64,000 nt of DNA from Ashinkailepas kermadecensis (Eukaryota > Arthropoda > Thecostraca > Neolepadidae), in NCBI GenBank assembly GCA_034440615.1, contig JAOTOM010004751.1:124001-188000 (forward strand), written 5' to 3'. A model generated the notes under the pieces. It worked only from the letters and a program-made list of their open reading frames with translations. It searched no databases and was not told the DNA's origin. Below are positions 1 to 13,869 of this stretch, piece by piece (positions within the stretch are counted from its first letter, which is position 1; every line of letters begins with the position of its first letter). The position numbers and the translations under genes were made by a program.

Positions 1-1430
1 AGTGCATGTATGGTACTCTTCTGAAAAGTAAAATGTATGAATTAATTAGGATGTCATCAGATAGTTCAGTGCATGTACTAATCAGGTTCACATATAAAGT
101 CAGATTGCCAGTTTATCACACAAAAAACAATTTGTGATAAAAACAACAGAGTTAGAGAGTACACATATGATATTAAGTTAAATTCCAACTAAAAAAGTTT
201 CTCATTGAGCAACTTTACCAATGCCACCAAAGACTGATTGCAAAACAAAACATCCACATACGTTTGGAGGTGTTCTTTGGCAGCAAAATGTGCACATTAA
301 TGTTACCATGTTAATAATTTACCAACTTAGATATCACTATGACGGGCTGGCACGGCACTACTGTATCCTGTTACATGTGATGGAAGTTAGAGGATGATCT
401 GGCATGTTATAATCTAGGAGCTTGATTCCAGCTGACATTTCAGTTTGTATTGCATTGCTGAAGCAATAGTTATACATGTTATATGTATCTTAACATTCAC
501 CAAGATCATGGAAACATGTCTGGAAAAGTAAATAACAAGATACAATAATTAAGCTCCCGATTGTTAATGTTACCCAGGTTAATGATGCCTTTTTAGTACA
601 ATGTAAGCAACTATAATATTTTTTGTTGTTTTATAAAATTGATCAGACCTTCAGGACTTATATAGCTAGTTATTAAGCCCATCATTATCATCTACCACAT
701 ACATGAAACATTCCTATATGAAATGAAATAGCCTCATGGCCCATTTCGTGGCTGACAGTGCAGCATGTCTTTTTAATACACAATTTGCATAGCATGTACA
801 ATTTCTGAGAAACAAGCATACATATACGAATGATATTCATGGCCTTGACAAAACTATTTATTGGCTACTGTTGCCTGCTCCAAGGAACACCTAGAAGTAG
901 TGAACAGCACAGATGACCTCATAACACCAGCCCTAAAGAAGCTGATTGATACATTTTGCAAGACTAAGACTAGATGTTCAGAATCCGAAAATAAGGAGAT
1001 TCAATTCCAAGGTTTGTAACTCATCAGGGTTTTCAGAAGATGGACATTTACAAAAACAAATCATTGCATCAGTGAAATCTTCCAACAAGTATTTGTGGAT
1101 ACAGATTGTATGGCTTTCTTTCTTCAGAAAAGTTCCATCACATGAACCATATTATTTCTGGCACCTTCATATTGCCCACTCTATCTTGGTATTTTCAGAG
1201 AAGCAACCAACATTTTGGGTAAGTTACGAGACAAGATGAAAATTTACCCACAATCATATTCACAACACATACCACATATACACAACCAATATTTTGCAGT
1301 ATTATTGCAGCTTAGATCATTCACAAGATAAGTTAATGGCATGCTTTGCTTCTGTGGAGCAGAGTCTAGATTAGGCTAGGTTAATTTTTATGCTGAAATT
1401 TGAGAATTTGCTCATTAAACATTTCATTTT
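1..1430. other. AT-rich DNA, no gene recognised
   Basis: AT-rich non-coding sequence. The longest open frame is under 100 codons and has no recognisable domain. I see no tRNA-like, inverted-terminal or tandem structure here. Confidence 0.5.
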
Positions 1431-1434
1431 TCTT

Positions 1435-1580
1435 TAAAAAGAGGAGGTCAGGCTAGGTTATGTTAGGTTTGTTTGGAAAATATTACATTAACATCACTAT
1501 ATATCACCCATCAAAGCCCTTTTTGGTATTATTTAGTTCACAAAGTGAAAAGCAAGCATTTGCAATAAAAACGAGTTGTC
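1435..1580 (+). repeat. dispersed copy of the GTTAGG-rich repeat
   Basis: The stretch has a GGCTAGGTTATGTTAGG core, then a CAAAGCCCTTTTTGGTATT block, then AAGCATTTGCA. The same order of blocks recurs in the 25.3-28.4 kb array, for example at about 25510-25640 and 26040-26150. It is therefore a solitary copy of that repeat family, about 24 kb away from the array. Confidence 0.5.
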
Positions 1581-3090
1581 ACTCCATCTTAATCACATCG
1601 ATAAACTTGCTATTCAAACATTCTTATCTAAATCTGGTTAACAACATAAAATGCACAGCAATTCAATGAACTTGGCCATTTTAACCATTAAGAGTGCTCT
1701 CTTCATGTGTCCCAAATAAGAACAAAAACAAAATTGGAAAGAATAATGATTTAAATTGTTACATGTACACAGCAGATTTGTGGGTGCGTGTGCATCAACA
1801 AGATAATAGGTACACCACCGATGCCTGGCCATGAAAGACATCAATGGCATGTGAGCAACCAGTGCTGGTAGACAACAGCATATTTTATATTTATTAAATG
1901 AAACATTTCCAAAACATGGACCGAACTTCAGATGGGGCCCACAAACTAGGAAGTGATCTGATCTAGCATATTCCACTTGACAATTGGTCTATCTCCATCA
2001 ATATTTTGACTAGCTCCAACGGTTAATGTGTGCTTAATTGTAATTTTTTTTATTAATACTAGGTGGGAATCACCAATTTTTGTGGTCTAACCAACCACCA
2101 TGGATGCTGCATTATGTCACACTTCAGCTACGGATATTGGATTGCTTTGCCACACACCTGACAATTGATTACATCATATACACCTATGGATAATTGATCA
2201 TGTCAACCTACATCTATGGATAATTGATTGTTGATAGCTGCACCTACACATTTTATATCCCCAAAAGGTTTTGAGGAATTCGACAATATGCCAGTGAGGT
2301 CAAAAACATCAGAAAAACTTTGTCCCGACCCAAAATTCATGGTAATGATACCAATATACACACCACTTTAATTTTCCATTCACCAGCTTTCCCATTACAC
2401 GTTATACCCATTGACCTTGCCATAAGCACAGTGCTTTTGGAAAAAGGGCTGCATTCAGGTATGTTAAAAGGGCTGCATTTAGACATTTATTTGCATTACC
2501 TATCACATTGACAATTTCCAATGTTCATGTCAATCAACTTGTAATGAACGACATTAACTTCACATTAAACTCAGAAACCACACAATTGTCGAAATTATCT
2601 ACACAATACTTTCTAGCCCAGTCCTTATAAATAAGAACCACTTGAGTTAGATAAAATCATGGTATGATATCAAGAATGGCTTAGGTAAGTAAGTATCATC
2701 CGTAACAATAGCCTGGGTTCGTGGCATCGCCCTTGCTAATTTTTACTAGCACCCGGGCCGTTGAGTTGATAAACATGCTTGATAGTGTTCCAGACCAAGG
2801 GAACAACTCACCACCAGCGCATTTAATTCAAATTCTGCGTAATAAATAATTTCTTTATCTCACCTTCATCCAATCCCATTGTCCGCGCCAACGTCGCTGG
2901 ATGAACCACGCATGAACTTGAGTTCGCAATTAAAATAAAACTATCAAACATGCAAAAGCCAATCTTGTCATCCATAAGTCACTTACAATTATATGTATCC
3001 AAAATATGTTGATTTAACGTTCTCTTGTCTTCATCTTCATGCTTGAAATAGAGTAATAGTTAAAACTACTTTTCTAGCGAACAAATACCG
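1581..3090. other. AT-rich DNA, no gene recognised
   Basis: There are only short open frames with no domain. The direct doublet CACCTATGGATAATTGAT / CATCTATGGATAATTGAT near 2180-2230 is a minor local duplication. Base composition becomes GC-richer after about 3090. Confidence 0.4.
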
Positions 3091-3227
3091 ATGCGCGTCG
3101 ATCAACGCGGCGAATAATCGTCTGAAATGCGTCGGACAGACTGACAATGAAAACAGGTCTTGGCATGGTGTTTTGTTTTTAGCTGGACCCGGTGCCCCAA
3201 TGTCCGCTCCAACGTGAGGATGGGCTC

Positions 3228-3926
3228 CTATCGATCATTCGTCACTCGGCAGACCATACGGTAGCCGTGCACAGACAAGCCAGCTGACACACACATTGCC
3301 CGCGCCCGGTCTCCTGAAACGCACCCGGCATGGCTCACTTTAGAGCTTCTGAGAGCCCGGCGAATCTTGCTGGACAGACTCTGTGATGCCCCCACCTGTC
3401 GCAGCACGAAAGCCACTTCCTCCATTCCCTCAGCACGAGCACTTTGCCTGGCAGCTTCCACGAGCTGCAGATAACTGTGCTGCTGAGCAACTCTTGAGGA
3501 CCCTCGACGCGCTGAGCTGATCGTAGATTCTAGCTGGTCACCCTCGCGCTCCCTCCACGGCCTCGTCATCAAAGCGGGCCTTGAATTCATCATCACTCAC
3601 GACATGGTCATCACGCTTCAGGGACACGGAGACCACTTTGTCTTCCGAAAGATAAGTCGCAAACTGACTTCTGAATTTATCCTGGGTTCGTTTACATTTA
3701 ACCGATTTTCCTTTGAGGTCTTGGCGATCAAGTCGGTCGCCTTTTTCATGTCCACAATCGAGAACTCACTCGGGAGATAGCCCTGAGGGATTTTCTCCAT
3801 AACTAACTGCAAACTATAATTAAACACCTGGGCATAATAGTTGTCATGCACAAACGCTTTTGCACTGGTTAACAAGTCCGCTAATTCCTCTTTGCTGACG
3901 CGCACCTCCATGCTCACTGTACGCAA
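3228..3926 (-). pseudogene. unidentified frameshifted ORF
   Basis: A GC-rich stretch reads as protein on the minus strand in three successive frames. The first ATG is at 3911 and opens MEVRVSKEELADLL; this frame runs to about 3650. A second frame takes over with KVVSVSLKRDDHVVS and stops at a TGA near 3540. A third frame (EGDQLESTISSARRG onward, about 3560-3228) contains AEGMEEVAFVLRQVGASQSL. All three are rich in charged, helix-forming residues. The switches look like one coding sequence broken by indels, or exons of a gene read without its introns. I do not recognise the family and assign no function. It could be a transposon ORF or a host pseudogene. No TSD or terminal repeat was found around it. 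Confidence 0.35.
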
Positions 3927-3929
3927 AAT

Positions 3930-4970
3930 CCAACCACACTGGCCCGACCCTTACAGGCAAGGACAACTTCCCTGCCATGGGAAACGCTGTGCGTGACCTA
4001 TCTCGACTCAGTCGCCTCGTCAGTTAGGGAAGCTTTCTGGCATAGCGACCGCTGGATCAGGTTACCCGGTCAGAACACCCCACCCCGCCAGCCGGCACGT
4101 CGCGGTGTCCGGCTCGGGCTTCCCCGTGCCGCCCGGACTGGCCACCGTACCACACCGAGGCCTGACGGGATACAATTGATCACTACCGGTGTTAGAGCAG
4201 CTAGGTGCAGCTGAAACTTACGGTACATATAGTCAAAGGATCCCTGATTTCATTGGGATTGGTCTCTGGTTGTGCGCTGTTGTGCGTTGTTTTAAACCTT
4301 ATTCGAACTTGGAGGTACTAAAAAGTTGAACGACTATTGAAATGACTTATTGTTTGATACAAAATAGTTAATTATGAATCGTTCTATGCTTTTTTGAATT
4401 GCTCAACGCATTGAGAATGTTCTCAGCTATCATTTCATATCTCACTTGTCAGGTTTCTAGAATGAATCTTACTTTTATCAGTCGTCAAACTCCGACAACA
4501 TTTGTGTACATGTGCGTCGGTTTTTTTCCGCATGTAATGTTGTCCATGTTCATGGAGTTGCTACTATATCAAATCTTGTGAAAATTTTCTTAACAAGTGT
4601 GACCTGGTGTGCTTCAAGCATTTGCTGATTTGCTGATGCAATGGCGGCACACATATGGCATAAAAAATAGTCGAGAAATGCATTTCTGGCCAGTTTTTTC
4701 CCTGAGTTATCACACTGTGCCATGGTCTGTTCGAGGGCATAAAATGGCTTTGCCCATTATGCTGACTTTCGTCGAAACCCTTCGGCAACCCAGATACGTG
4801 CTGGGTAATTCACAAACGAAGTGAAAACTCAAGTATTTATAAGAGACATTTCTGTCAGCTCGCATGTTAAGGCCAAAACATATTTCACTGATTTCACCTG
4901 TGTGAACTATGTGTGGAGCTCCAATTCTGTACCGATGATAACGTCCATCATGTACAATGTTACATCGCTC
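3930..4970. other. unassigned DNA, GC-rich then AT-rich
   Basis: The stretch 3930-4210 is GC-rich and continues the composition of the preceding ORF region; beyond it the sequence is AT-rich. The open frames are short and have no recognisable domain. Confidence 0.35.
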
Positions 4971-4982
4971 GCTATATGATGA

Positions 4983-5140
4983 GGACGAGTAATCTAGGGG
5001 TAAGTTGCCCGTTTCACAATCGAGAGATTGTGGGTTCGAGTCTCACCTGTCGCTACTCTTCACCCGCGGTCAATCGGCGTGAGAGATTGTCGACGCTACA
5101 TGACTCAACGGTCGAAGTGTCGTAAAACCAATAACCACCA
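4983..5140 (+). mobile_element. tRNA-derived SINE, full copy (family C)
   Basis: The tRNA-like head has an A-box-like TAATCTAGGGGTA and a B box GGGTTCGAGTCTC at 5032-5044. A family-specific body (ACCTGTCGCTACTCTTC onward) follows, with a CCAATAACCACCA tail. It is flanked by a near-perfect 11-bp repeat, CTATATGATGA (4972-4982) and CTATATGTTGA (5141-5151), read as a target-site duplication. Two shorter copies lie at 22.6 and 39.6 kb. The acceptor stem no longer pairs well, so it is not a working tRNA gene. The tRNA isotype of origin is not assigned. Transcription would be by RNA polymerase III from the internal boxes, and mobilisation by a LINE partner. Confidence 0.75.
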
Positions 5141-5283
5141 CTATATGTTGATGGTAAAATGATGCCTCGTGTGCAATGATGGAGCAGAAATTGGGTGAGG
5201 CTGGTTCATGCACTGTAGCAAGATCCACTTGTCAGGAACATATTGCGGTAGATTCTGAGCCTGGAGCAGCCGAATTGGTGGTA

Positions 5284-5530
5284 GCAGCAGTCTAGCAACA
5301 ACAGACTAGCAGGAGTAGGCCGACAGAAGCCGACCGGCAGCAGCAGACCGGCAGAACAGACTGGCAGAACATCTCGGCAGCGGTCTGGCAGCAGCAGACC
5401 GGCAGCAGCAGACCGGCAGAACAGACTGGCAGAACAGACTGGCAGAACATCTCGGCAGCGGTCTGGCAGCAGCGGACCGGCAGAACAGACTGACAGAACA
5501 TCCCGGCAGCGGTCTGACAGGAGGAGGCCG
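5284..5530 (+). repeat. GC-rich minisatellite with CGGCAG units
   Basis: Short units such as GCAGCAGACCGGCAGAACAG and GACTGGCAGAACATCTCGGC alternate irregularly. Read on the minus strand it gives a low-complexity CSAGLLLPDRCRDVL pattern in several frames, as expected of a tandem repeat and not a gene. Confidence 0.75.
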
Positions 5531-5539
5531 GCCGCAGGA

Positions 5540-6090
5540 ACCAGTGGCCTGATCACTCAGGCGTGAAATTACATACACGACGGCGGCACGCGCCCTGCAC
5601 AGTTGGCACGAGCTGGGCAGCGACACGGCGTGCAGCGTCAAACTTCAGCAGTGGATGCGTAACTGTCCGTCTCCTCAGACTGGTGGTTGCCGTAACGATG
5701 TCGCCGAAATTAACCAAAAGAAACAAAATTGATTCTTAATTTTGTAGGACCAGTCCCCAAAATATGTTACCTTCTTCCTGCCCAGTTTCAGTCAAAGCAC
5801 TGTTGCTGCACCAACCTTGTATGTATGGCGACAAGCTGACACAGTCCGCACACCTCCGCAGCCAACAGCCGAATGTCCGACTCGTTCGGCGGCACGCACC
5901 ACCGCCGTGACCCGGACGGGTCACAAGCCTCACGACACCTTGCGCGCCGCCGGCCGCACTACCGGACCGACAACAGAGCGGGGCCGGTCACAGCCGGTCC
6001 CAGGCTATTCTGCTAGCCGAGCGTTAATTCTACCACATTGTCCGCTACGATAACGAATAAATGAGGTAGCCTTTCTACATGTCCTTACAT
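5540..6090. other. GC-rich unassigned DNA
   Basis: GC-rich to about 6010, with CCGG- and GACCGG-rich strings, but no domain-bearing ORF, tRNA-like head or terminal repeat seen. Confidence 0.35.
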
Positions 6091-6094
6091 TGCT

Positions 6095-6234
6095 GCTATC
6101 GTTTTACATTATTTTAGCGAGAACTTCAAAATATCGCACCAACAGCTGCTCCATATGCAAGAAGAAGAAGAGTGAAGGGTGAATAGAATAGAAACTCGTG
6201 GCATGAAAGGCGGTTATCGCCAAGTATGTAGGCG
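6095..6234 (-). pseudogene. 3' end of an I-like LINE ORF2 (beyond the array)
   Basis: On the minus strand the frame leaving the minisatellite continues as ILGDNRLSCHEFLFYSPFTL and stops shortly after. Position and spacing match the C-terminus of the I-like LINE at 48.6 kb (LLNDDHPALHEHIFHFLAIT), where a D, HE and F pattern also follows the zinc knuckle. The similarity is weak. The better argument is positional: the array begins inside a LINE zinc knuckle at 13.5 kb, and this is what follows it. Confidence 0.35.
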
Positions 6235-7123
6235 AGTGTGAAGGTAATGTGTGCGTTGCAGTGGTGTGCGAGTGGCTGGCGGTATAGTGTATATTTGGTG
6301 CAGTGTTGTATGAGTGGCTGGCGGCATGGTGTGGTGTATTTGGTGTAGTGGTGTGTGAGTGGCTGGCGGTATAGTGTGTATTTGGTGCAGTGTTGTGTGA
6401 GTGGCTGGCGGCATGGTGTGGTGTATTTAGTGCAGTAGTGTGTGAGTGGCTGGCGGCATGGTGTGGTGTATTTGGTGTAGTGGTGTGTGAGTGGCTGGCG
6501 GTATAGTGTGTATTTGGTGCAGTGGTGTGTGAGTGGCTGGCGGCATGGTGTGGTGTATTTAGTGCAGTAGTGTGTGAGTGGCTGGCGGCATGGTGTGGTG
6601 TATTTGGTGTAGTGGTATGTGAGTGGCTGGCGGTATAGTGTGTATTTGGTGCAGTGTTGTGTGAGTGGCTGGCGGCATGGTGTGGTGTATTTAGTGCAGT
6701 AGTGTGTGAGTGGCTGGCGGCATGGTGTGGTGTATTTGGTGTAGTGGTATGTGAGTGGCTGGCGGTATAGTGTGTATTTGGTGCAGTGGTGTGTGAGTAA
6801 CTGGTGGTATGGTGTAGTGTATTTGGTGCAGTGGTGTATGAGTGGCTGGCGGTATGGTGTGCATTTAGTGTAGTGGTGTGAGTGGCTGGCGGTATGGTGT
6901 GTATTTGGTACAGTGGTGTGTGAGTGGCTGGCGGTATGGTGTGTATTTGGTTGCAGTGGTGTGTGAGTGGCTGGCGGTATGGTGTGTATTTGGTACAGTG
7001 GTGTGTGAGTGGCTGGCGGTATGGTGTGGTGTATTTGGTGTAATGGTGTGTGAGTGGCTGGCGATCTGGCGGTATAGTGTGTATTTGGTGCAGTGGTGTG
7101 TGAGTGACTGGTGGTATGGTGTA
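6235..7123 (-). repeat. 42/45-bp minisatellite grown from LINE zinc-knuckle codons
   Basis: Tandem units of 42 and 45 bp read on the plus strand as GTATTTGGTGCAGTGGTGTG followed by TGAGTGGCTGGCGGTATGGT. A higher-order unit of about 132 bp (45+42+45) recurs between about 6308 and 6770. All unit sizes are multiples of three, so the minus strand stays open over most of the array and repeats CTKYTTPYRQPLTHH. The same residues follow the H-x4-C of the LINE zinc knuckle at about 13510-13545 (EHILIHCTKYT). The array is interrupted at 7123/13410 by a hAT-like insertion and resumes to about 13520. It is probably not translated now. Confidence 0.8.
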
Positions 7124-7330
7124 CAGACTTGTGCTCGACTCGAGTTGAATCAAGAATCGACTCATGAATCAATCGTTTTTGGATGAGTCGAGAGTTGAAT
7201 CGATTCTTTTCCACAAAACATATCTTGAGTCGTGAGTTGAATCACATCTTTCTAAAAATAAATGAGTTGAATCATGAGTCAATCATTTGAATCGCAATGA
7301 GTCATTTGAGTCTTGTGACTCAAATGCATG
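7124..7330 (+). repeat. hAT left end with GAGTC/GACTC motifs
   Basis: This subterminal block has about ten GAGTC/GACTC or TTGAATC motifs in both orientations. Copy 2 has the matching block at 14410-14605, and the opposite ends lie at 13190-13409 and 16690-16917. Such clusters are typical binding sites for hAT transposase; that role is inferred. Confidence 0.7.
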
Positions 7331-7683
7331 TTATGAACAAATAATATGAAGCATGTATCTGTGTGAATATTATGTCATGACACAAGTAGGGAGTAAAAAC
7401 ACAGCATAATTATTCATGCTTGGCAATACAATTGTCAACTTCTAAGCTGCCAGTGAGTAAAGAATGAAGGGCACCAGTACTGAAGTTATTTACCAAAAAC
7501 CGATTACAATAACTACGTATAATTATTAATGTTAAGCTTGGTATCCACAATCAGTATCATGCACGAGTCAATCCTAGTACCAGGAGCACAACACATAAAT
7601 TGGTTGTAATTGTGAAAAAGAATATGGAACCGACATTGCCCTGCACTGGAATTGGCATCTGCACTGAATACAATTCCGTTGGC

Positions 7684-7742
7684 TTGTTATTTGTCACCTG
7701 CGCGTCTGATATCATATGAGACGCGCGTGTGACAAATAACAA
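7684..7742. repeat. palindrome specific to hAT copy 1
   Basis: The arms TTGTTATTTGTCAC...GCGCGTCT and AGACGCGC...GTGACAAATAACAA surround an 11-nt AT-rich centre. Copy 2 keeps only the right arm (GTGACAAATAACAAA at about 14971-14985). The left arm and centre were therefore added in copy 1, or lost from copy 2. Confidence 0.75.
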
Positions 7743-9701
7743 ACAAAGGTACCTTTACTAGAAGGTAGATGGAAGTATTCTTTCAAGCCTGCATGACGTC
7801 ATCCGAAGGTTTTACAAATATATGGTATCAATTTGTGTAATTTGGTTCATTTGGTATCAATGTGGCTGCAGATTACTTTTTTCTCCTATATATGAAGGAA
7901 ATCTGTACTGGATATAACATATTTTAACCAGTTTATATGTCTTCTGTAATATCCTGAAACTTAGTCTGGAATACAAGCATGATCTTTTTTTTGTTAAAAA
8001 ATAGCATTGTTCTTGTTATAGCAACACATGTTCAACTTTATTGATGAAAATATCAAGTATTTTGAAAAGCGTGGCATTATATAGATTTTGTTCAGGTGAT
8101 TTGACAACGATTGCTCGAAGTCCTTACCTGAGTAATTTAAGCAATGTCTCAAACTTATATATATATATATAGAGGAGAGGTTATCATGAGAGAACAAGTG
8201 AGTGACTCCTATATTGAGGTTGATTCTTTCCATCGACAATTACAGGATTTGTGTAAAAATGGCACACATTTTTAAATCAAAATGTTGTTTTTCTGGTGTT
8301 TTCTAATGTGATTTCAACGAATTTGACTCATTCATCTGGAAAATGAAAAATTCCCACTTCAAGTTCAAGTACTCTATAATCAGTCTAAGAAAATAACTTA
8401 ACTACGGGTCTTCTCCCTCTATATTGTTCCTGAGACCACTTGACCTGGGAGCAAAAATCCGCTGTAAAACCACTTTTTGTAGAGGTAACTTTAGGAAGAA
8501 TACCTATCAAACTTCCAGAAATTTAGGAAATATCCTTACTAAACACACTTCCCTTCTTAGTAAATATACATACTAAACCTTCGGGGATGTATTGGACAGC
8601 TGTGCCCAAGGCCTATCGAGTCGAGGCTGTGCCCAAGGCGATATATACCTAATATATACCGAATTAAGACAAAAACATACGGTTTTCGATGTCAAAAGTA
8701 TTAAATCGAGTGCATGAAGTGTTGAACTTCTTCTTTATCACGTCTATGACACACCAGGTACGGATGATTATACGCGATGTGCTATATTTGTAGAGTGAAG
8801 ATTTTGATTGTTTATTTCTTTGCCAACTGAAAAGTTATCATGTGCAGGGAAAATGAGTTGTCGCATTGTCATCTTTTACGTTAAAATACCATGCATTCAA
8901 AATAAAAATTCCAAAGAATCAAAATTTGCCTTGATCTCCAATTATACCCAAAGTTTTAGCAAAAATAATATATTCAACAGATCAAGATGTTTCAATGTTT
9001 GAGCATCTTCGTTGGCGTCTAAATAAATACCAATTCCCTTCTTTAATTAGACACAGATGAAGATGCGTAGACATCAAACTGTCTGTCGAATAAATCATTT
9101 TTGCAATAACTGTTTTCGCATCACATATAGGGGAAGAGGGGGGATATCTGAACACCTACCTTTGGTCGTCTCCCACATCATGTTCAGTGCATAAATAACA
9201 AAAAGATGGCAGTATTCATAAATGATAGACTTGTCGCTACCAAAACATGAAAGTCTGATCACATAATTCTACCTATACTTTGTGTACAGAGGTTGCGAAG
9301 TTCACAGGAACCATTGTAGGCTTCGAAGAGCAGTTGGCTTTAGGAAACCACAAGGAAGTGACTTCCAATTTTTTTTTGCAATTACACCAGCATTTTTTAG
9401 TGCTACTAATAGCTTGTACCACAACAGCTACAGTGAGGTAATCCTGAACAACAACATTTTCATGTTCAGGATACGGCACACCGCTATAAAATAATCATCT
9501 GTTTTAAAGTTGCTCTTTGCAAGTGGTTAGAGGATTTTCATTCAAAGGAACTGTTTGAATATGGGTAGCTTGTTCATTTTTGTGTTTAGTAAACACAGTA
9601 CAATTACTGGTTCAGCCATACAGAAGCAGCAGTAGAGGTATTTCTTGCATAATGCCTAAAGTGTTCAGGACCCCTCCCATCCCCCACCCTCTTCCACGAT
9701 G

Positions 9702-12085
<2,384 letters not shown>

Positions 12086-13130
12086 TTTCAGTGTACAGAA
12101 AGCCCACTAACAAAAACGATATTTTGCACTACTTCTCGGGTCACAGCCATGAAACAAAAACGGGGGTCCTAATGGGCTTTTTCTTAAGGGCTCATAGAAT
12201 ATGCAGTCCTGAGTGCCTCGCAGAAGAATTGATTTTCATCAAGGAGTCTTTCATGTTGCTGAAATATCCAGAGGGTCTGATAGTGAAGCTGCGCCAAAAA
12301 GCGAAAAAACGTGATGTGCATGACAAAGGCCAAGCAACGAGTTTTGACGAAAAGGTGCATATCAGTACCGGAAACACAGGGAGCAGTCACCATCTCCCGA
12401 TTCACAAAAGACAAAATCAACATCAGTCTCTCAGCAGGGGTCAAAATCAAAGACATAGTCAAGAAAGGGGTCCGCAATGTGAACGAAAAAAGCGTAGTCT
12501 ACAAAATTCCTTGCGCGGGAGAATGTGGAAAAAGTTACTATGGGGAAACGGGACGGGGGATAGGGGCTAGAATTAGGGAACATCGTTCAGACCTCAGATA
12601 CCATAGAATTTCTAATGCTATGGTGGTGCATGTTGATGAAGAAGACCATCTCCCAAATTGGAAAGAAGCTTCTGTTCTTAGTGGTGGACTTGGGAAGAGG
12701 TGTCGGAAGACAGTGGAATCCGCGTATATTGCCACACGTGAGAATATCAATGGTGTTTCTGGTAGTTTCAAAATTGCAAGTGTTGTAGCGGAACTGATTG
12801 TGGAACATATTGAAAAAGGATAGGTTATACATCACTGTCGTACTTATTTGGTCGTTTCCAATGTACTGTTTTCACTGTCTCGTTCATTCAGTGTCAACAC
12901 ATGCGAAGTGCTTTATGATTGATGTTTCATGACCTGTGTTCGAATTGGGAAGGAAGAGAGGGGGAAAAAGTAAAGGGAAAAAGAAGAAGAGGAGAACTGA
13001 AAAAAGAAGAAAACAAATGAAGAAAAAGACAAGTGCCAAATACTCCCATGCCTGTAAATTGTTCATAGCTTGAGAAAGGCGTGAACCGAAACGTTGTGAA
13101 TAAAGCTATGCTCCCATTGTTCTGTGTTTT

Positions 13131-13133
<3 letters not shown>
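12086..13133 (+). mobile_element. Penelope-like element, inverted 5'-truncated copy (plus)
   Basis: This is a near-identical inverse of 9958 to about 11030. It starts within FSVYRKPTNKN and ends with the same 3' UTR and GAATAAAGCTATGC, next to (TA)n at 13134-13171. The frame breaks at about 12300-12315: the run reads GCGAAAAAACGTG here and GCTAAAAAAGTG in the sister, which shifts the GIY-YIG part to another frame. The GIY-YIG region itself (about 12311-12823) is open. Head-to-head partial copies are a known Penelope arrangement. Confidence 0.85.
12311..12823 (+). pseudogene. Penelope C-terminus with GIY-YIG (truncated copy)
   Basis: The open frame repeats the C-terminal part of the minus copy: SVPETQGAVTISRFTKDKIN, then VVYKIPCAGECGKSYYGETG, ARIREH and TVESAYIATRENI. 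It lacks the reverse transcriptase completely, and its upstream portion is in a different frame. It has no promoter or start of its own, so it is a dead fragment. Confidence 0.85.

Positions 13134-13171
<38 letters not shown>
13134..13171. repeat. (TA)n microsatellite, right edge of Penelope pair
   Basis: A short TA tract that abuts the 3' end of the plus-strand Penelope copy. The right end of the hAT element (TGTGTGGGCAGTGCACAC onward) follows at once, as it also follows the AT tract in copy 2 at 16681. Confidence 0.85.
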
Positions 13172-13174
<3 letters not shown>

Positions 13175-13409
13175 GTGGGCAGTGCACACCAAATCATATG
13201 GCTTATGAGTCTGATACCATTGAGTCGGATCTGAATTGATTCAAATTTATGTTTGAGTCGTGAGTTGAATCGGACCTCCGTAGCTCTGAGTCTGAATTGA
13301 GTCGAATAAAATAATTTTGACCTGCTGTGAATCATGAGTTGAATCGGATCTCAAGATCTATGAGTCAAATGTGAGCCGATTAAAAAAATTTGAGTCAAGC
13401 ACAAGTCTG

Positions 13410-13745
13410 ATGGTGTAGTATATTTGGTGCAGTGGTGTGTGAGTGGCTGGCAGTATGGTGTGCATTTAGTGTAGTGGTGTGAGTGGCTGGCGGTATGGTG
13501 TGGTGTATTTGGTGCAGTGGATGAGTATGTGTTCCACTGCCAGAGGCCGTTTGCATGATGGATGCATGTGGGTCGTGGTGTGTTTGTGATGAGGTAGCTG
13601 TGGCCTGTGGGTGGGTTGTGCAGCAAATATGGAGTCCTTCAAGTATCACTTGGCTCTGTCTGGTGCGTTGATTTGTGGTGTTAAATGATGTGAAGGTGGA
13701 ATGTATGTTTCCAGACGCAGCTCCAGAGGGAGGGGAGGAAGAAGG
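13410..13745 (-). pseudogene. I-like LINE C-terminal fragment with zinc knuckle, entering the array
   Basis: Read on the minus strand from about 13740, the frame gives TGHSYLI, then after a small shift CKRPLAVEHILIHCTKYT (about 13555-13505). This is the C-terminal Cys/His knuckle of RNase H-bearing I-like LINEs. The LINE at 48.8 kb has RTLTIKHILIYCTKY at the same place. Immediately after CTKYT the sequence becomes the 42/45-bp minisatellite (to 13410), which resumes at 7123 on the far side of the hAT element. Only the tail of the LINE is present. Confidence 0.7.
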
Positions 13746-13784
13746 CACTTCGGCCGGTTTTCATCGGCCGTCTTATTTTTATCT

Positions 13785-13850
13785 TCTGTTTCACTGTTTC
13801 ACTGTTTCACTGTTTCATTTACTGTTTCATTGTTTCACTGTTTCACATGT
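13785..13850. repeat. 9-bp tandem repeat (TGTTTCACT)
   Basis: Six or seven imperfect copies of TGTTTCACT/TGTTTCATT lie in a row, next to the decayed 3' end of the split LINE. Confidence 0.85.
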
Positions 13851-13869
13851 CGTGTCCTTTTGTTATCAC

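Noticed and set aside
4983..5060. Functional tRNA gene.
   Set aside because: A and B boxes are present, but the acceptor stem does not pair and a SINE body with target-site duplications follows.
6104..7214. 350-codon minus-strand frames with THHCTKYT-type repeats as a gene.
   Set aside because: Two frames stay open at once across a tandem repeat whose unit is a multiple of three; there is no start context or domain.
13035..13120. Possible hammerhead ribozyme at the Penelope 3' end (GGCGTGA-ACC/GCC then GAAAC).
   Set aside because: A short stem followed by GAAAC recalls the hammerhead core, and such ribozymes are known in Penelope elements. But no CUGANGA core precedes the stem (CTTGAGAAAG instead) and stem III is not visible.
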